The translations under genes and the position numbers were made by a program. The notes under the pieces are model-generated. The model did no database searches, was not told the DNA's origin, and worked only from the letters and a program-made list of their open reading frames with translations. Of a stretch of DNA of 12,879 nt, positions 7,251 to 12,842 are shown piece by piece. Position 1 is the first letter of the stretch, and each line of letters begins with the position of its first letter. Origin of the DNA: JACKGS01 sp964448015 (GTDB taxonomy: Bacteria; Patescibacteriota; Saccharimonadia; Saccharimonadales; UBA7683). The stretch lies in contig CAYUUV010000026.1 in NCBI GenBank assembly GCA_964448015.1, forward strand, positions 1 through 12,879, in the 5' to 3' direction.

Positions 7251-7643
7251 ATGAGCACACCGCACGATAAAGATACACTCACACGAAAGGCAAAAAGAAC
7301 AGGTCAAGTATTTCTTGAAAAGTTGCATGTGAGCGCAAAAGAACGCCGTGCTAAAAATATTGAGACTCGCTTTGGGCAGGGTGAGTATTTTAGAATTATT
7401 ATTCGACCCAGCTCAGACTTTATCAAATTACGCATGGAAGCCTCTGCCGATGCTGATGTCATTCAGCAAATTAATGGCAAACGAGCTGACGGCCGTTGGA
7501 ATACGCAGTCCTGGCTGATTCATAAAAGTGCCGCTCATTTAGAAGCTGACAAACTAGTTGCAGACAATCAACATGCCAAGAAACTACTGCAAGCACTTGA
7601 TCACAAAATGGTTTTGATTGAAAAAGATACATTCAAAATTTAA
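7251..7643 (+). CDS. Hypothetical protein, 130 residues
   Basis: This small soluble protein with no signal peptide and no membrane segment was not recognised. The N-terminal 40 residues are strongly charged and probably helical (KAKRTGQVFLEKL, then SAKERRAKNIETR). A mixed stretch with a likely beta strand follows (GEYFRIIIRPSSDFIKLRME, 44-63). The C-terminal half, with RADGRWNTQSWLIHKSAAH at about 78-96, is again mostly helical by appearance and ends VLIEKDTFKI. No catalytic or metal-binding motif stands out. It is transcribed away from the Crp/Fnr gene and shares the gap holding operator 1, so it may be a target of that regulator. The next gene on this strand begins 262 bp later with its own promoter, so it is probably a single-gene unit. 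Confidence 0.75.
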   Translation: MSTPHDKDTLTRKAKRTGQVFLEKLHVSAKERRAKNIETRFGQGEYFRIIIRPSSDFIKLRMEASADADVIQQINGKRADGRWNTQSWLIHKSAAHLEADKLVADNQHAKKLLQALDHKMVLIEKDTFKI

Positions 7644-7741
7644 ACCCCCAAGTATCATCAGCGTAGGCGCACCTTACCGAGCCGCGATACATTTCAGGAC
7701 TCGTATTGTATCAATTTATGCATCTGTAAATTAGCCATATT

Positions 7742-7757
7742 TGTGAGAATTCTTACA
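7742..7757. promoter_or_regulatory. Putative Crp/Fnr-type operator 2
   Basis: TGTGAGAATTCTTACA matches TGTGA-N6-TCACA with one mismatch and shares the core GTGAGAATT with operator 1. Its centre lies about 40.5 bp before the transcription start predicted from the GATACT box at 7778-7783. That is close to the -41.5 position used by class II activation in the CRP/FNR family. Confidence 0.55.
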
Positions 7758-7777
7758 GCTAAAACCATGGATTAGAC

Positions 7778-7783
7778 GATACT
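7778..7783 (+). promoter_or_regulatory. Putative -10 box of the surface-protein operon
   Basis: GATACT is a fair -10 match lying 20 bp after operator 2, with no good independent -35 box, as expected for an activator-dependent promoter. Predicted transcription would start near 7790 and give a leader of about 115 nt before the 53-residue gene. Confidence 0.35.
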
Positions 7784-7905
7784 CTGAACATGCCAGGCGA
7801 TACGTAAAGAAAGGAGACGTGGGTTAAGCCAAGCAAGCCAAGGGGCGGCATTCATGAGATAAAAAGCCAAACATATCGATACATTCACATAACGAAAGGT
7901 AGCGT

Positions 7906-8067
7906 ATGAACGACAAGAAACTTATGAAAAATACATATGGCAAACATGGTTTAGAAAAGCTTCAAGATTTTTCAGTCTATTTTGAAGAAACTCCACCAAC
8001 GGTCTTTCACAGTAAATGGCTCAAGGGAATTTCACGTAAGCCACGTAAATTTAAGCTGGCGCGATAA
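7906..8067 (+). CDS. Hypothetical small protein, 53 residues
   Basis: This short gene begins with ATG preceded by GAAAGG at a six-base spacing, a good ribosome-binding site, and ends in TAA followed at once by TAG. The product begins MNDKKLMKNTYGKHGLEKLQ, has a central acidic and aromatic stretch (FSVYFEETPP), and ends in a basic tail (SRKPRKFKLAR). It has no signal peptide or membrane segment. I do not recognise it. It leads the plus-strand run of surface-protein genes, 32 bp before the next start, so it is probably co-transcribed with them. It could be a small regulator or a nucleic-acid-binding protein, judged only from its basic end. Confidence 0.55.
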   Translation: MNDKKLMKNTYGKHGLEKLQDFSVYFEETPPTVFHSKWLKGISRKPRKFKLAR

Positions 8068-8099
8068 TAGCAGGCAATGACGCCCGGAGAGGAGTGAAC

Positions 8100-8633
8100 A
8101 TGTCGAGATCACAAATCACAGTACATAATGACCGCAATATCCAAACGCGACATCATCACTATTACGCAATCGGTATTATGTTGGCAGTAGGTGTGATTGC
8201 TCTAACTGTTGCATTCGGTTCAAAGTACCGACAGGCCGATCAACACCTAACAGCACACTCGCCGCAATCATTCACCACAACGCGCACCGAAGATTCCATT
8301 GCATTTGCCGAATTAATTGTTCCGCTGCAGCCCATCACCGAACAGTCGGAAAACTCAGACACACTACCCGTCGTCGTAGGTGCACAAACATCAGCAACAT
8401 ATTCCAACACACAGCATTCAAGCTCTACCAGCGGATCGGTGACCGTCAACGGTACAACCACACCGTTCTTGACTACCGAAACAGCGGAACCAGCGGATAG
8501 TTCAGCAGCTAATAACTCAACCACTTCTATCGAATTGCACGTCGAGAGTGACAGCAATGTCACGATCTTCTCGCAAAGCTATGTCGGAAACCACACCTCG
8601 GTTTTCTCCAGTAGCAACACGTGGTCTTACTAA
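8100..8633 (+). CDS. Membrane-anchored Ser/Thr-rich surface protein
   Basis: This protein of 177 residues has a short His-rich cytoplasmic N-terminus (TRHHHYY, 16-22) and one membrane segment at about 21-40 (IGIMLAVGVIALTVAF). An exported domain follows that is rich in Ser, Thr and Asn. The absence of a cleavage-type site suggests a type II anchor. The C-terminal part alternates polar and hydrophobic residues (IELHVESDSNVTIFSQSYVG, about 142-161), as in beta-strand surface domains, and ends in NTWSY. I chose ATG 8100 over the in-frame GTG at 8094, because GGAG at 8091-8094 sits five bases before it and overlaps the GTG. No sorting motif and no cysteine are present. The family was not recognised. 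It lies inside the presumed surface operon. Confidence 0.75.
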   Translation: MSRSQITVHNDRNIQTRHHHYYAIGIMLAVGVIALTVAFGSKYRQADQHLTAHSPQSFTTTRTEDSIAFAELIVPLQPITEQSENSDTLPVVVGAQTSATYSNTQHSSSTSGSVTVNGTTTPFLTTETAEPADSSAANNSTTSIELHVESDSNVTIFSQSYVGNHTSVFSSSNTWSY

Positions 8634-8657
8634 GAATACTTTTAATGATAGGTAATA

Positions 8658-8710
8658 GGCCGACCCTGCAGGACAGTCGAGTCCTTCGGGGCCGGGAGAT
8701 TAACCCGGAG
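8658..8710 (+). promoter_or_regulatory. GC-rich structured leader before the two-repeat secreted protein
   Basis: Two adjacent hairpins can form. In the first, AGGAC (8670-8674) pairs with GTCCT (8681-8685) and CCGA (8660-8663) with TCGG (8686-8689), leaving CCCTGC as a bulge. In the second, CCGGG (8692-8696) pairs with CCCGG (8704-8708) around a seven-base loop. The strong SD sequence AGGGAGG (8721-8727) follows. It does not match any riboswitch class I know. Confidence 0.4.
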
Positions 8711-8732
8711 TAATAATAAGAGGGAGGTCTCT

Positions 8733-9323
8733 ATGAAAAAACGAATTATTAAAGTTGCGGCGGCAACAAGCGCTGTATTTGCTTTGGCTGGAGCATCGCT
8801 GGTTTCAGCACAAAGTGCCACAATCGGGACGACAGGACCTGATTCAAGCAATCACATAACCAGCACTCAGACACGTAATACGAATCTGAATAATAATAAC
8901 GGGTTAGGCGTCACCAACACAAACGCCCAAGCCGCTGCTTCAGGTTCAGCTAATACGTCAAACAATACTAATGCTGGCTCAGCCACTTCAGGCGCGGCGA
9001 GCAATAGTAGCACGAGTAGCACATCGGCCACTATCAACAATAGTAGCTCTGGTGTTGCCGCCCTGAACAGTGGTGGTGGTACTGGTTCGCAAACAGCCAC
9101 TATGAGCACCACTGGGCCAAATTCAAGTAATCACATTACGCTCTCGAGCACTGACACGGTGAATGTTACCAACAACAACACTGTCCAGGTTGCGAATGTG
9201 AGCACACAGACCGCAAGCAGCGGTACTGCAAATGTGAGCAACAACACCAACGGGGGTAGCGCAACCTCGGGTTCAGCAAGCAACACAAGTAACACAACCA
9301 CATCGGTTAGCGTTTCTAACTAA
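8733..9323 (+). CDS. Secreted Asn/Ser/Thr-rich protein with two tandem repeats
   Basis: This 196-residue exported protein begins with a clear signal peptide (MKKRIIKVAAATSAVFALAG, cleavage likely at VSA-QS, after residue 26). The mature part is two copies of a unit with a period of about 93 residues. Each unit starts with TTGP(D/N)SSNHIT (33-43 and 127-137), passes through an N/V/T-rich stretch, and reaches SG-x-AN(T/V)SNNTN-x-GSATSG (70-87 and 163-180). There is no cysteine, almost no charge, and no membrane segment or LPXTG-type motif after the signal, so it may be released or assemble non-covalently. The same unit occurs once in the protein at 12301-12822 and, in modified form, four times in the protein at 9446-11425. 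The composition suggests stacked beta strands, as in fibre or amyloid-like coat proteins, but that is an inference. AGGGAGG stands five bases before the ATG. Confidence 0.85.
   Translation: MKKRIIKVAAATSAVFALAGASLVSAQSATIGTTGPDSSNHITSTQTRNTNLNNNNGLGVTNTNAQAAASGSANTSNNTNAGSATSGAASNSSTSSTSATINNSSSGVAALNSGGGTGSQTATMSTTGPNSSNHITLSSTDTVNVTNNNTVQVANVSTQTASSGTANVSNNTNGGSATSGSASNTSNTTTSVSVSN
8811..9320 (+). repeat. Two tandem protein repeats, period about 93 residues
   Basis: The repeat fills the mature part of the secreted protein (residues 27-196). The conserved anchors are TTGP-x-SSNHIT at the start and GSATSG near the end of each unit. A Ser/Gly-rich linker (about 101-118) separates the copies. 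Confidence 0.8.
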
Positions 9324-9334
9324 GTGTCTTAGTT
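9318..9334 (+). promoter_or_regulatory. Hairpin over the stop codon of the two-repeat gene
   Basis: AACTAAG (9318-9324) and CTTAGTT (9328-9334) form a perfect 7-bp stem around TGT, and the stem includes the TAA stop. Its last three bases are also needed by the outer stem of the large hairpin at 9332-9425, so the two cannot both be fully formed. A ribosome at the stop codon would open this stem. Confidence 0.4.
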
Positions 9335-9425
9335 GCTGATACTGATTCGCCCCATCAAAGCAGTGATCTGGTGACTACACCACCACAGTCACCAGTCCCG
9401 CTTGGGCGAATCAGAAACCAGCAAC
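9332..9425 (+). promoter_or_regulatory. Large nested RNA hairpin between the two repeat-protein genes
   Basis: Four perfect stems nest in register. GTTGCTG (9332-9338) pairs with CAGCAAC (9419-9425), and CTGATTCGCCC (9342-9352) with GGGCGAATCAG (9404-9414). AAGC (9358-9361) pairs with GCTT (9400-9403), and CTGGTGACT (9368-9376) with AGTCACCAG (9387-9395), around a ten-base loop. That is 31 base pairs in 94 nt. No T tract follows, so it is not a standard terminator. It ends 11 bases before the SD sequence of the next gene, and an unpaired TCCC (9396-9399) could pair with GGGA of that SD sequence. It may control relative expression of the small and large surface proteins through mRNA stability or translation. 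Confidence 0.65.
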
Positions 9426-9445
9426 CAAACCATGAAGGGAGAGTC

Positions 9446-11425
9446 ATGAAATTACACCACACCATACAACGTCTGAAGGTATATACCGTAGCAAGTCTTG
9501 TCGTACTCTATAGTATCGCCACACCACTCATCACGCATGCCGAGGAACTTACAGAAACCACACCCGAGCCAGAGCAATCTATAGTTACGCCGGAATCACC
9601 AACTCCAACAGAACCAGTAGCAGAAGAACCGCCCGTCGTACAAGAACCACAAGCAACAACCACCGGCCCTACTTCTCCTGTTGGAGAATCTCGAGATACT
9701 TATCAGTACAATGATACGACTGGTCTCTGGGAAAACGAACACTATACCTGGGGCCCCGTTACCAAACAAACGCTACCAAAAACCACCTCTCAGTACGCCT
9801 TTAATCCTGCCACTAACATGTGGGAAACGACTGAATGGGAATACGACGCGGCAGCTGAAAAATATATACCCCGGGTCGTTCAAATCTCACCAATTGCGCC
9901 TTCAGAGGTTAGCGCCGCACAGCAAGGTAGCGCAGCAATACAAATTGATACAAATGCGACTGTTCAGAATAGATTGAATGCTTGCTCTAACAGTGGCAAC
10001 GCCAGCGTGCATAGCAACACCCATGGCGGCAGTGCTACTTCAGGCGACGCTTACACTATGGCCAACATTTTGAACCTGCTTGGTTCAAGTTGGGGCGAAC
10101 TTGGCGGCGCAATTAATACCTTTACCACCGATATTAACGGCAACGTCACGGGTGACATACACGTAAACCCCACCGCTGGCGCCTCGTCTAATCAAAATGC
10201 TCGTAATAATCTTTCAGTCAATGCACAAAATAATGGTAGTATTACCAATCAAATTCTGCTGTGTGCGCTGAGCGGTAATGCATCTGTTTCAAAAAACACT
10301 ACCGCGGGAGATGCCACCAGTGGTAATGCCAATGCCGTCATTAATCTTTTGAATCTTATCAATTCCTCGATCGAAGCAGGTGAATCGTTTGTTGGTGTTA
10401 TGAATATTAATGGAAATTTTGATGGTGATATTCTTTTGCCCGAATACCTTCGTATAGATAACTTGATCAACCCAGAATACGCAGCAGAAAAAAGCGAACC
10501 CGTCACGCTTGCCGGCATGGAAATTGAAAATAGCGAGGTCTTGGTAGATGTCATGCAAAGCAGCACAATCAATAATAGTGTCGATACTGACGCTACCAGC
10601 GGTACTGCAGGAGTAACAAATAACAACACAGCTGGCAGCGCGCAGACCGGTGGCGCACAAACAAATGTTACTCTTTTAAACCTAACCGGCCGTGAAATCA
10701 CTGGTAAAAATGGTCTACTCGTATTTGTGAATGTTCTCGGCACGTGGGTTGGCTTTATTGTCGATAGTCCACACGGTAGCACAACCGCCGCCCTGGGTAA
10801 TGGTGTTACGAAGAGCAGCAGCACGCATAATACCGCTACCCTCATTGCAGAAAATAACCAAGCTATTACCAACGACGTCATCGTGCGTGCTCAGAGTGGT
10901 GATGCATCTGTTGATAGCAACACACAAGCGGGCAGTGCAACCAGCGGGAATGCCAGCGCCAGTGCCAATATATTAAACCTGATCGACAGCCGTTTATCAC
11001 TCAGCGACTGGTTTGGTGTCTTATTTATTAACGTCTTCGGTTCTTGGCAGGGGAGTTTTGGTGTTGATACCAGCAGCGGTACGCTAGCAGCCCTGCAAAC
11101 ACTGGCGGAAACCGGTACTGTTCCTGTTGAAGATGCCCGTGTCTTTAGCTTTAGCCCCAGCGGTAGCAATACCACCCGACTGCATAATGTAACTGAAGAT
11201 TACGCCCAGCCGACAGAGCCAGAATCAGGCCCCACCGCCACCTTGGCTTCTGCAGAAATACTTGGTGATACAATCTACAAAGCCCGCTCTTCACAGCAAC
11301 GTCAGCATCAGCAATCAAGCAATACACTGCAGCACGCATTAAACTTTGGAGGCATTGCAACGCTCAGCTATCTTGGGGCTGACCAGCTTGCTCGACTGTC
11401 TCGAAAAAAACGTAATCGCCTATAA
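9446..11425 (+). CDS. Large secreted surface protein with four SG-x-A-type repeats
   Basis: This 659-residue exported protein has a signal peptide at 1-32 (cleavage likely at THA-EE). A Pro/Glu/Thr-rich spacer (33-79) is followed by two aromatic repeats, YQYNDTTGLWE (86-96) and YAFNPATNMWE (117-127). Four large repeats begin at residues 183, 276, 385 and 484. Each carries SG-x-A-x-V-x-x-NT-x-(A/G)G-x-A-x-(S/T)G-x-A, then LLNL or ILNL, then an aromatic/glycine segment such as NVFGSWQGSF. Cys180 and Cys273 are the only cysteines of the mature protein, each just before a repeat. The end is a short hydrophobic stretch (about 630-645) and a basic tail (RKKRNRL) without an LPXTG motif. I chose ATG 9446, because AAGGGAG stands four bases before it; a longer frame from 9371 would run through the hairpin and lacks an SD sequence. 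An adhesin, coat or fibre subunit is likely; the exact role is unknown. Confidence 0.85.
   Translation: MKLHHTIQRLKVYTVASLVVLYSIATPLITHAEELTETTPEPEQSIVTPESPTPTEPVAEEPPVVQEPQATTTGPTSPVGESRDTYQYNDTTGLWENEHYTWGPVTKQTLPKTTSQYAFNPATNMWETTEWEYDAAAEKYIPRVVQISPIAPSEVSAAQQGSAAIQIDTNATVQNRLNACSNSGNASVHSNTHGGSATSGDAYTMANILNLLGSSWGELGGAINTFTTDINGNVTGDIHVNPTAGASSNQNARNNLSVNAQNNGSITNQILLCALSGNASVSKNTTAGDATSGNANAVINLLNLINSSIEAGESFVGVMNINGNFDGDILLPEYLRIDNLINPEYAAEKSEPVTLAGMEIENSEVLVDVMQSSTINNSVDTDATSGTAGVTNNNTAGSAQTGGAQTNVTLLNLTGREITGKNGLLVFVNVLGTWVGFIVDSPHGSTTAALGNGVTKSSSTHNTATLIAENNQAITNDVIVRAQSGDASVDSNTQAGSATSGNASASANILNLIDSRLSLSDWFGVLFINVFGSWQGSFGVDTSSGTLAALQTLAETGTVPVEDARVFSFSPSGSNTTRLHNVTEDYAQPTEPESGPTATLASAEILGDTIYKARSSQQRQHQQSSNTLQHALNFGGIATLSYLGADQLARLSRKKRNRL
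9992..11080 (+). repeat. Four large protein repeats, period about 93-109 residues
   Basis: Units begin near residues 183, 276, 385 and 484. Conserved cores include SGNASVHSNTHGGSATSG (1), SGNASVSKNTTAGDATSG (2), SGTAGVTNNNTAGSAQTG (3) and SGDASVDSNTQAGSATSG (4). Unit 3 is the most divergent. The same core occurs in the proteins at 8733-9323 and, more weakly, 12301-12822. Confidence 0.85.
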
Positions 11426-11435
11426 CATACCGGCT

Positions 11436-12266
11436 TCATTCTTGCACTAAGCGGGCAAACACAACTGTATTGTCGGTATATCGGCCGGTTGAATAGTCAT
11501 AACTGCCAGCACAGGTTACCAGCCGAAGACCCGCATAGTCAGTTGAGCCATACACTTCTTGAGTAGGGAATTGGTGCTGGGGATACGAAGATACTTTTTC
11601 GACCCGAAAATGCGGACGGCTGCCATCAGCCCGTTCAATCCAAATATCAGCACCAACCGACAAGGTGTGTAGCCCAGCAAACACCGCATCACCAAAATAT
11701 GAGCTCACGTGGCCAACAAGTATTGAAGGCCCCAGTTCACCAGGAGTAGGGGAATGGTCGTACCATGCGCCTTCAGTAGCTGAGGCTGGAACTACGAGCT
11801 CTCCTTCGGGGCCAACTGACGTGCGTAATAAATCAGCCCGCAGACCCAGATCGGGAACCTCTAGTCGTACGGGTATTGATTCTTGCATGACGTATGGTTT
11901 TTGTATGTGAGGCTGCGCGGTGGACCCGAGCAGTGACGACGCTGTAACAACCGGCGACTGGCTAGCATTTGCAGCACGTCTTGCTACGAATACACTCGGC
12001 CCTATCACGCTGCCAATCCCGATAATACCCGCTAGAATTAAAATAACACCCAGCGCACGACTCAATTTTGGCTGATTATTCTTACTGCGCACATTGAGCC
12101 ACGAAAAATCTGGTCGCCGATAGGCAAGTGAAATAGTGGTATGGTTTTTATAACGATGAAATGTCAGACGAAGCAGCAGGCCAGTCTCAAAGTGAGAGCT
12201 GCCCACTGCCCGTTTTCGGTTACTCTGTTGTCGACTACGACTTGATTGCTTTTTTGAGCGCTGCAT
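11436..12266 (-). CDS. Class F-like sortase
   Basis: This 276-residue membrane-anchored cysteine transpeptidase would cleave a sorting signal and join exported proteins to the cell wall or to each other. It has a long basic cytoplasmic N-terminus (1-70), one membrane helix (about 71-95), a linker, and a C-terminal sortase barrel (about 130-276). Catalytic residues are all present: His186 in ILVGHVS, Cys252 in VTCAGS and Arg262 in GRYTDN. The close spacing of Cys and Arg and the DYSTGRYTDN sequence resemble class F (actinobacterial-type) sortases. I chose ATG 12266, because AAGGAG lies four bases before it; a longer frame from 12344 would overlap the upstream gene and has no SD sequence. It lies 34 bp after the one-repeat secreted protein, so the two likely form an operon. 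It ends in TGA, 10 bp from the convergent large surface gene. Confidence 0.9.
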   Translation of the reverse strand: MQRSKKQSSRSRQQSNRKRAVGSSHFETGLLLRLTFHRYKNHTTISLAYRRPDFSWLNVRSKNNQPKLSRALGVILILAGIIGIGSVIGPSVFVARRAANASQSPVVTASSLLGSTAQPHIQKPYVMQESIPVRLEVPDLGLRADLLRTSVGPEGELVVPASATEGAWYDHSPTPGELGPSILVGHVSSYFGDAVFAGLHTLSVGADIWIERADGSRPHFRVEKVSSYPQHQFPTQEVYGSTDYAGLRLVTCAGSYDYSTGRYTDNTVVFARLVQE

Positions 12267-12300
12267 ACCGCTCCTTTTTACATAATGGTTTGGCGAACTT

Positions 12301-12822
12301 TTACAAAACCTCTTTAACCAAGTGTAACTGCTGCATTCCGCCAAGGAGTGCCCCTAAAGATACTGCTGCTATCAAGACATTTTGTATGATATCGCCAACT
12401 GGAATCGCACCAGCTGCAACGGCGCCAACCGGCACGACTGAAACTTGCGCAGCTTGCGCTGCAACTCCGGCACCTCGACCGCCCACGGGAAGCTCAGTTT
12501 GCTCACTTTGAGAAACACAAGTAGCACTGTTGTTGATGTCAACCTCCGTCTCCACTACATTAGTATTACTGGCATCACCACTAGAACCAGTGCCACTATT
12601 AGTATTACTGTCTTCAGTTACCGGACCCGTTGTGGCATCCTGATCGTTTGAATTTTCTACATCAACTGTAGTGTTATTTTCTACCGTACAATTTTGATTC
12701 ACATTTTGATCAATGGTGTTGTTAGAATTCGGTCCCGTATTTTCAATACTTTGGGCCTGCACGCTGTGTCCGATTACAAAAACGCCGACCATTACTACTA
12801 CTATGGCTAAAACTTTATTCAT
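12301..12822 (-). CDS. Secreted one-repeat protein with C-terminal hydrophobic anchor
   Basis: This 173-residue exported protein has a signal peptide at 1-23 (cleavage likely at VQA-QS). The mature start, QSIENTGPNSNNTIDQN, matches the start of the repeats in the protein at 8733-9323. The later part of the unit follows, NTNSGTGSSGDASNTN (about 73-88). Two cysteines, Cys45 and Cys102, bracket the unit and could form a disulfide after export. An LPVGG sequence (111-115), a loose relative of the LPXTG sorting motif, comes next. The rest is a long Ala/Val/Gly-rich stretch with a likely membrane segment at about 143-163. The very end (LHLVKEVL) has little positive charge, unlike a classic sorting signal. 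AGGAGAGG stands four bases before the ATG. It is the first gene of a pair with the sortase, so it is the best local candidate for a sortase partner or substrate. Confidence 0.8.
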   Translation of the reverse strand: MNKVLAIVVVMVGVFVIGHSVQAQSIENTGPNSNNTIDQNVNQNCTVENNTTVDVENSNDQDATTGPVTEDSNTNSGTGSSGDASNTNVVETEVDINNSATCVSQSEQTELPVGGRGAGVAAQAAQVSVVPVGAVAAGAIPVGDIIQNVLIAAVSLGALLGGMQQLHLVKEVL

Positions 12823-12842
12823 AATACCTCTCCTCGCATAAA

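Larger units (their letters stand above)
7644..7905. other. Non-coding stretch before the surface cluster
   Basis: No convincing gene is present. The first 100 bases hold only weak inverted repeats, such as AATTTA (7713-7718) with TAAATT (7727-7732). Then come a Crp-type palindrome (7742-7757), a -10-like box (7778-7783) and a leader of about 115 nt. The leader has an SD-like AAAGGAG near 7814 followed only by a two-codon reading frame, and the direct repeat AAGCCAAG twice near 7829-7844. Confidence 0.5.

Noticed and set aside
7800..7860. A further small gene in the leader, after the AAAGGAG at about 7814
   Set aside because: The only starts nearby give frames of two codons (GTG-GGT-stop and ATG-AGA-stop). 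They could be leader peptides at most and cannot be supported.
8094..8099. GTG at 8094 as start of the Ser/Thr-rich membrane protein
   Set aside because: The GTG overlaps the GGAG of the ribosome-binding site; ATG 8100 has the right spacing.
8651..8712. A known riboswitch such as a cyclic dinucleotide class
   Set aside because: The hairpins do not show the conserved core sequences of the classes I can recall, so only a generic structured leader is reported.
9371..9445. An upstream extension of the large surface protein starting at 9371
   Set aside because: It would translate half of the nested hairpin, has no SD sequence and would bury the signal peptide. The ATG at 9446 has a good SD sequence directly before a proper signal peptide.
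10249..10881. A 210-residue open frame on the minus strand within the large surface gene, plus several shorter antisense frames nearby
   Set aside because: It lies opposite a well-supported gene with signal peptide, SD sequence and protein repeats. Its Val/Leu/Ser-rich translation is the expected shadow of Asn/Ser/Thr/Ala codons.
11436..11438. Recoding of UGA, as in some Patescibacteria
   Set aside because: The sortase ends at this TGA at the usual family end point (after VVFARL). Read-through would only give an antisense tail into the neighbouring gene.
12267..12344. An N-terminal extension of the sortase to 12344
   Set aside because: It overlaps the end of the upstream gene. AAGGAG before the ATG at 12266 gives a clear internal start.
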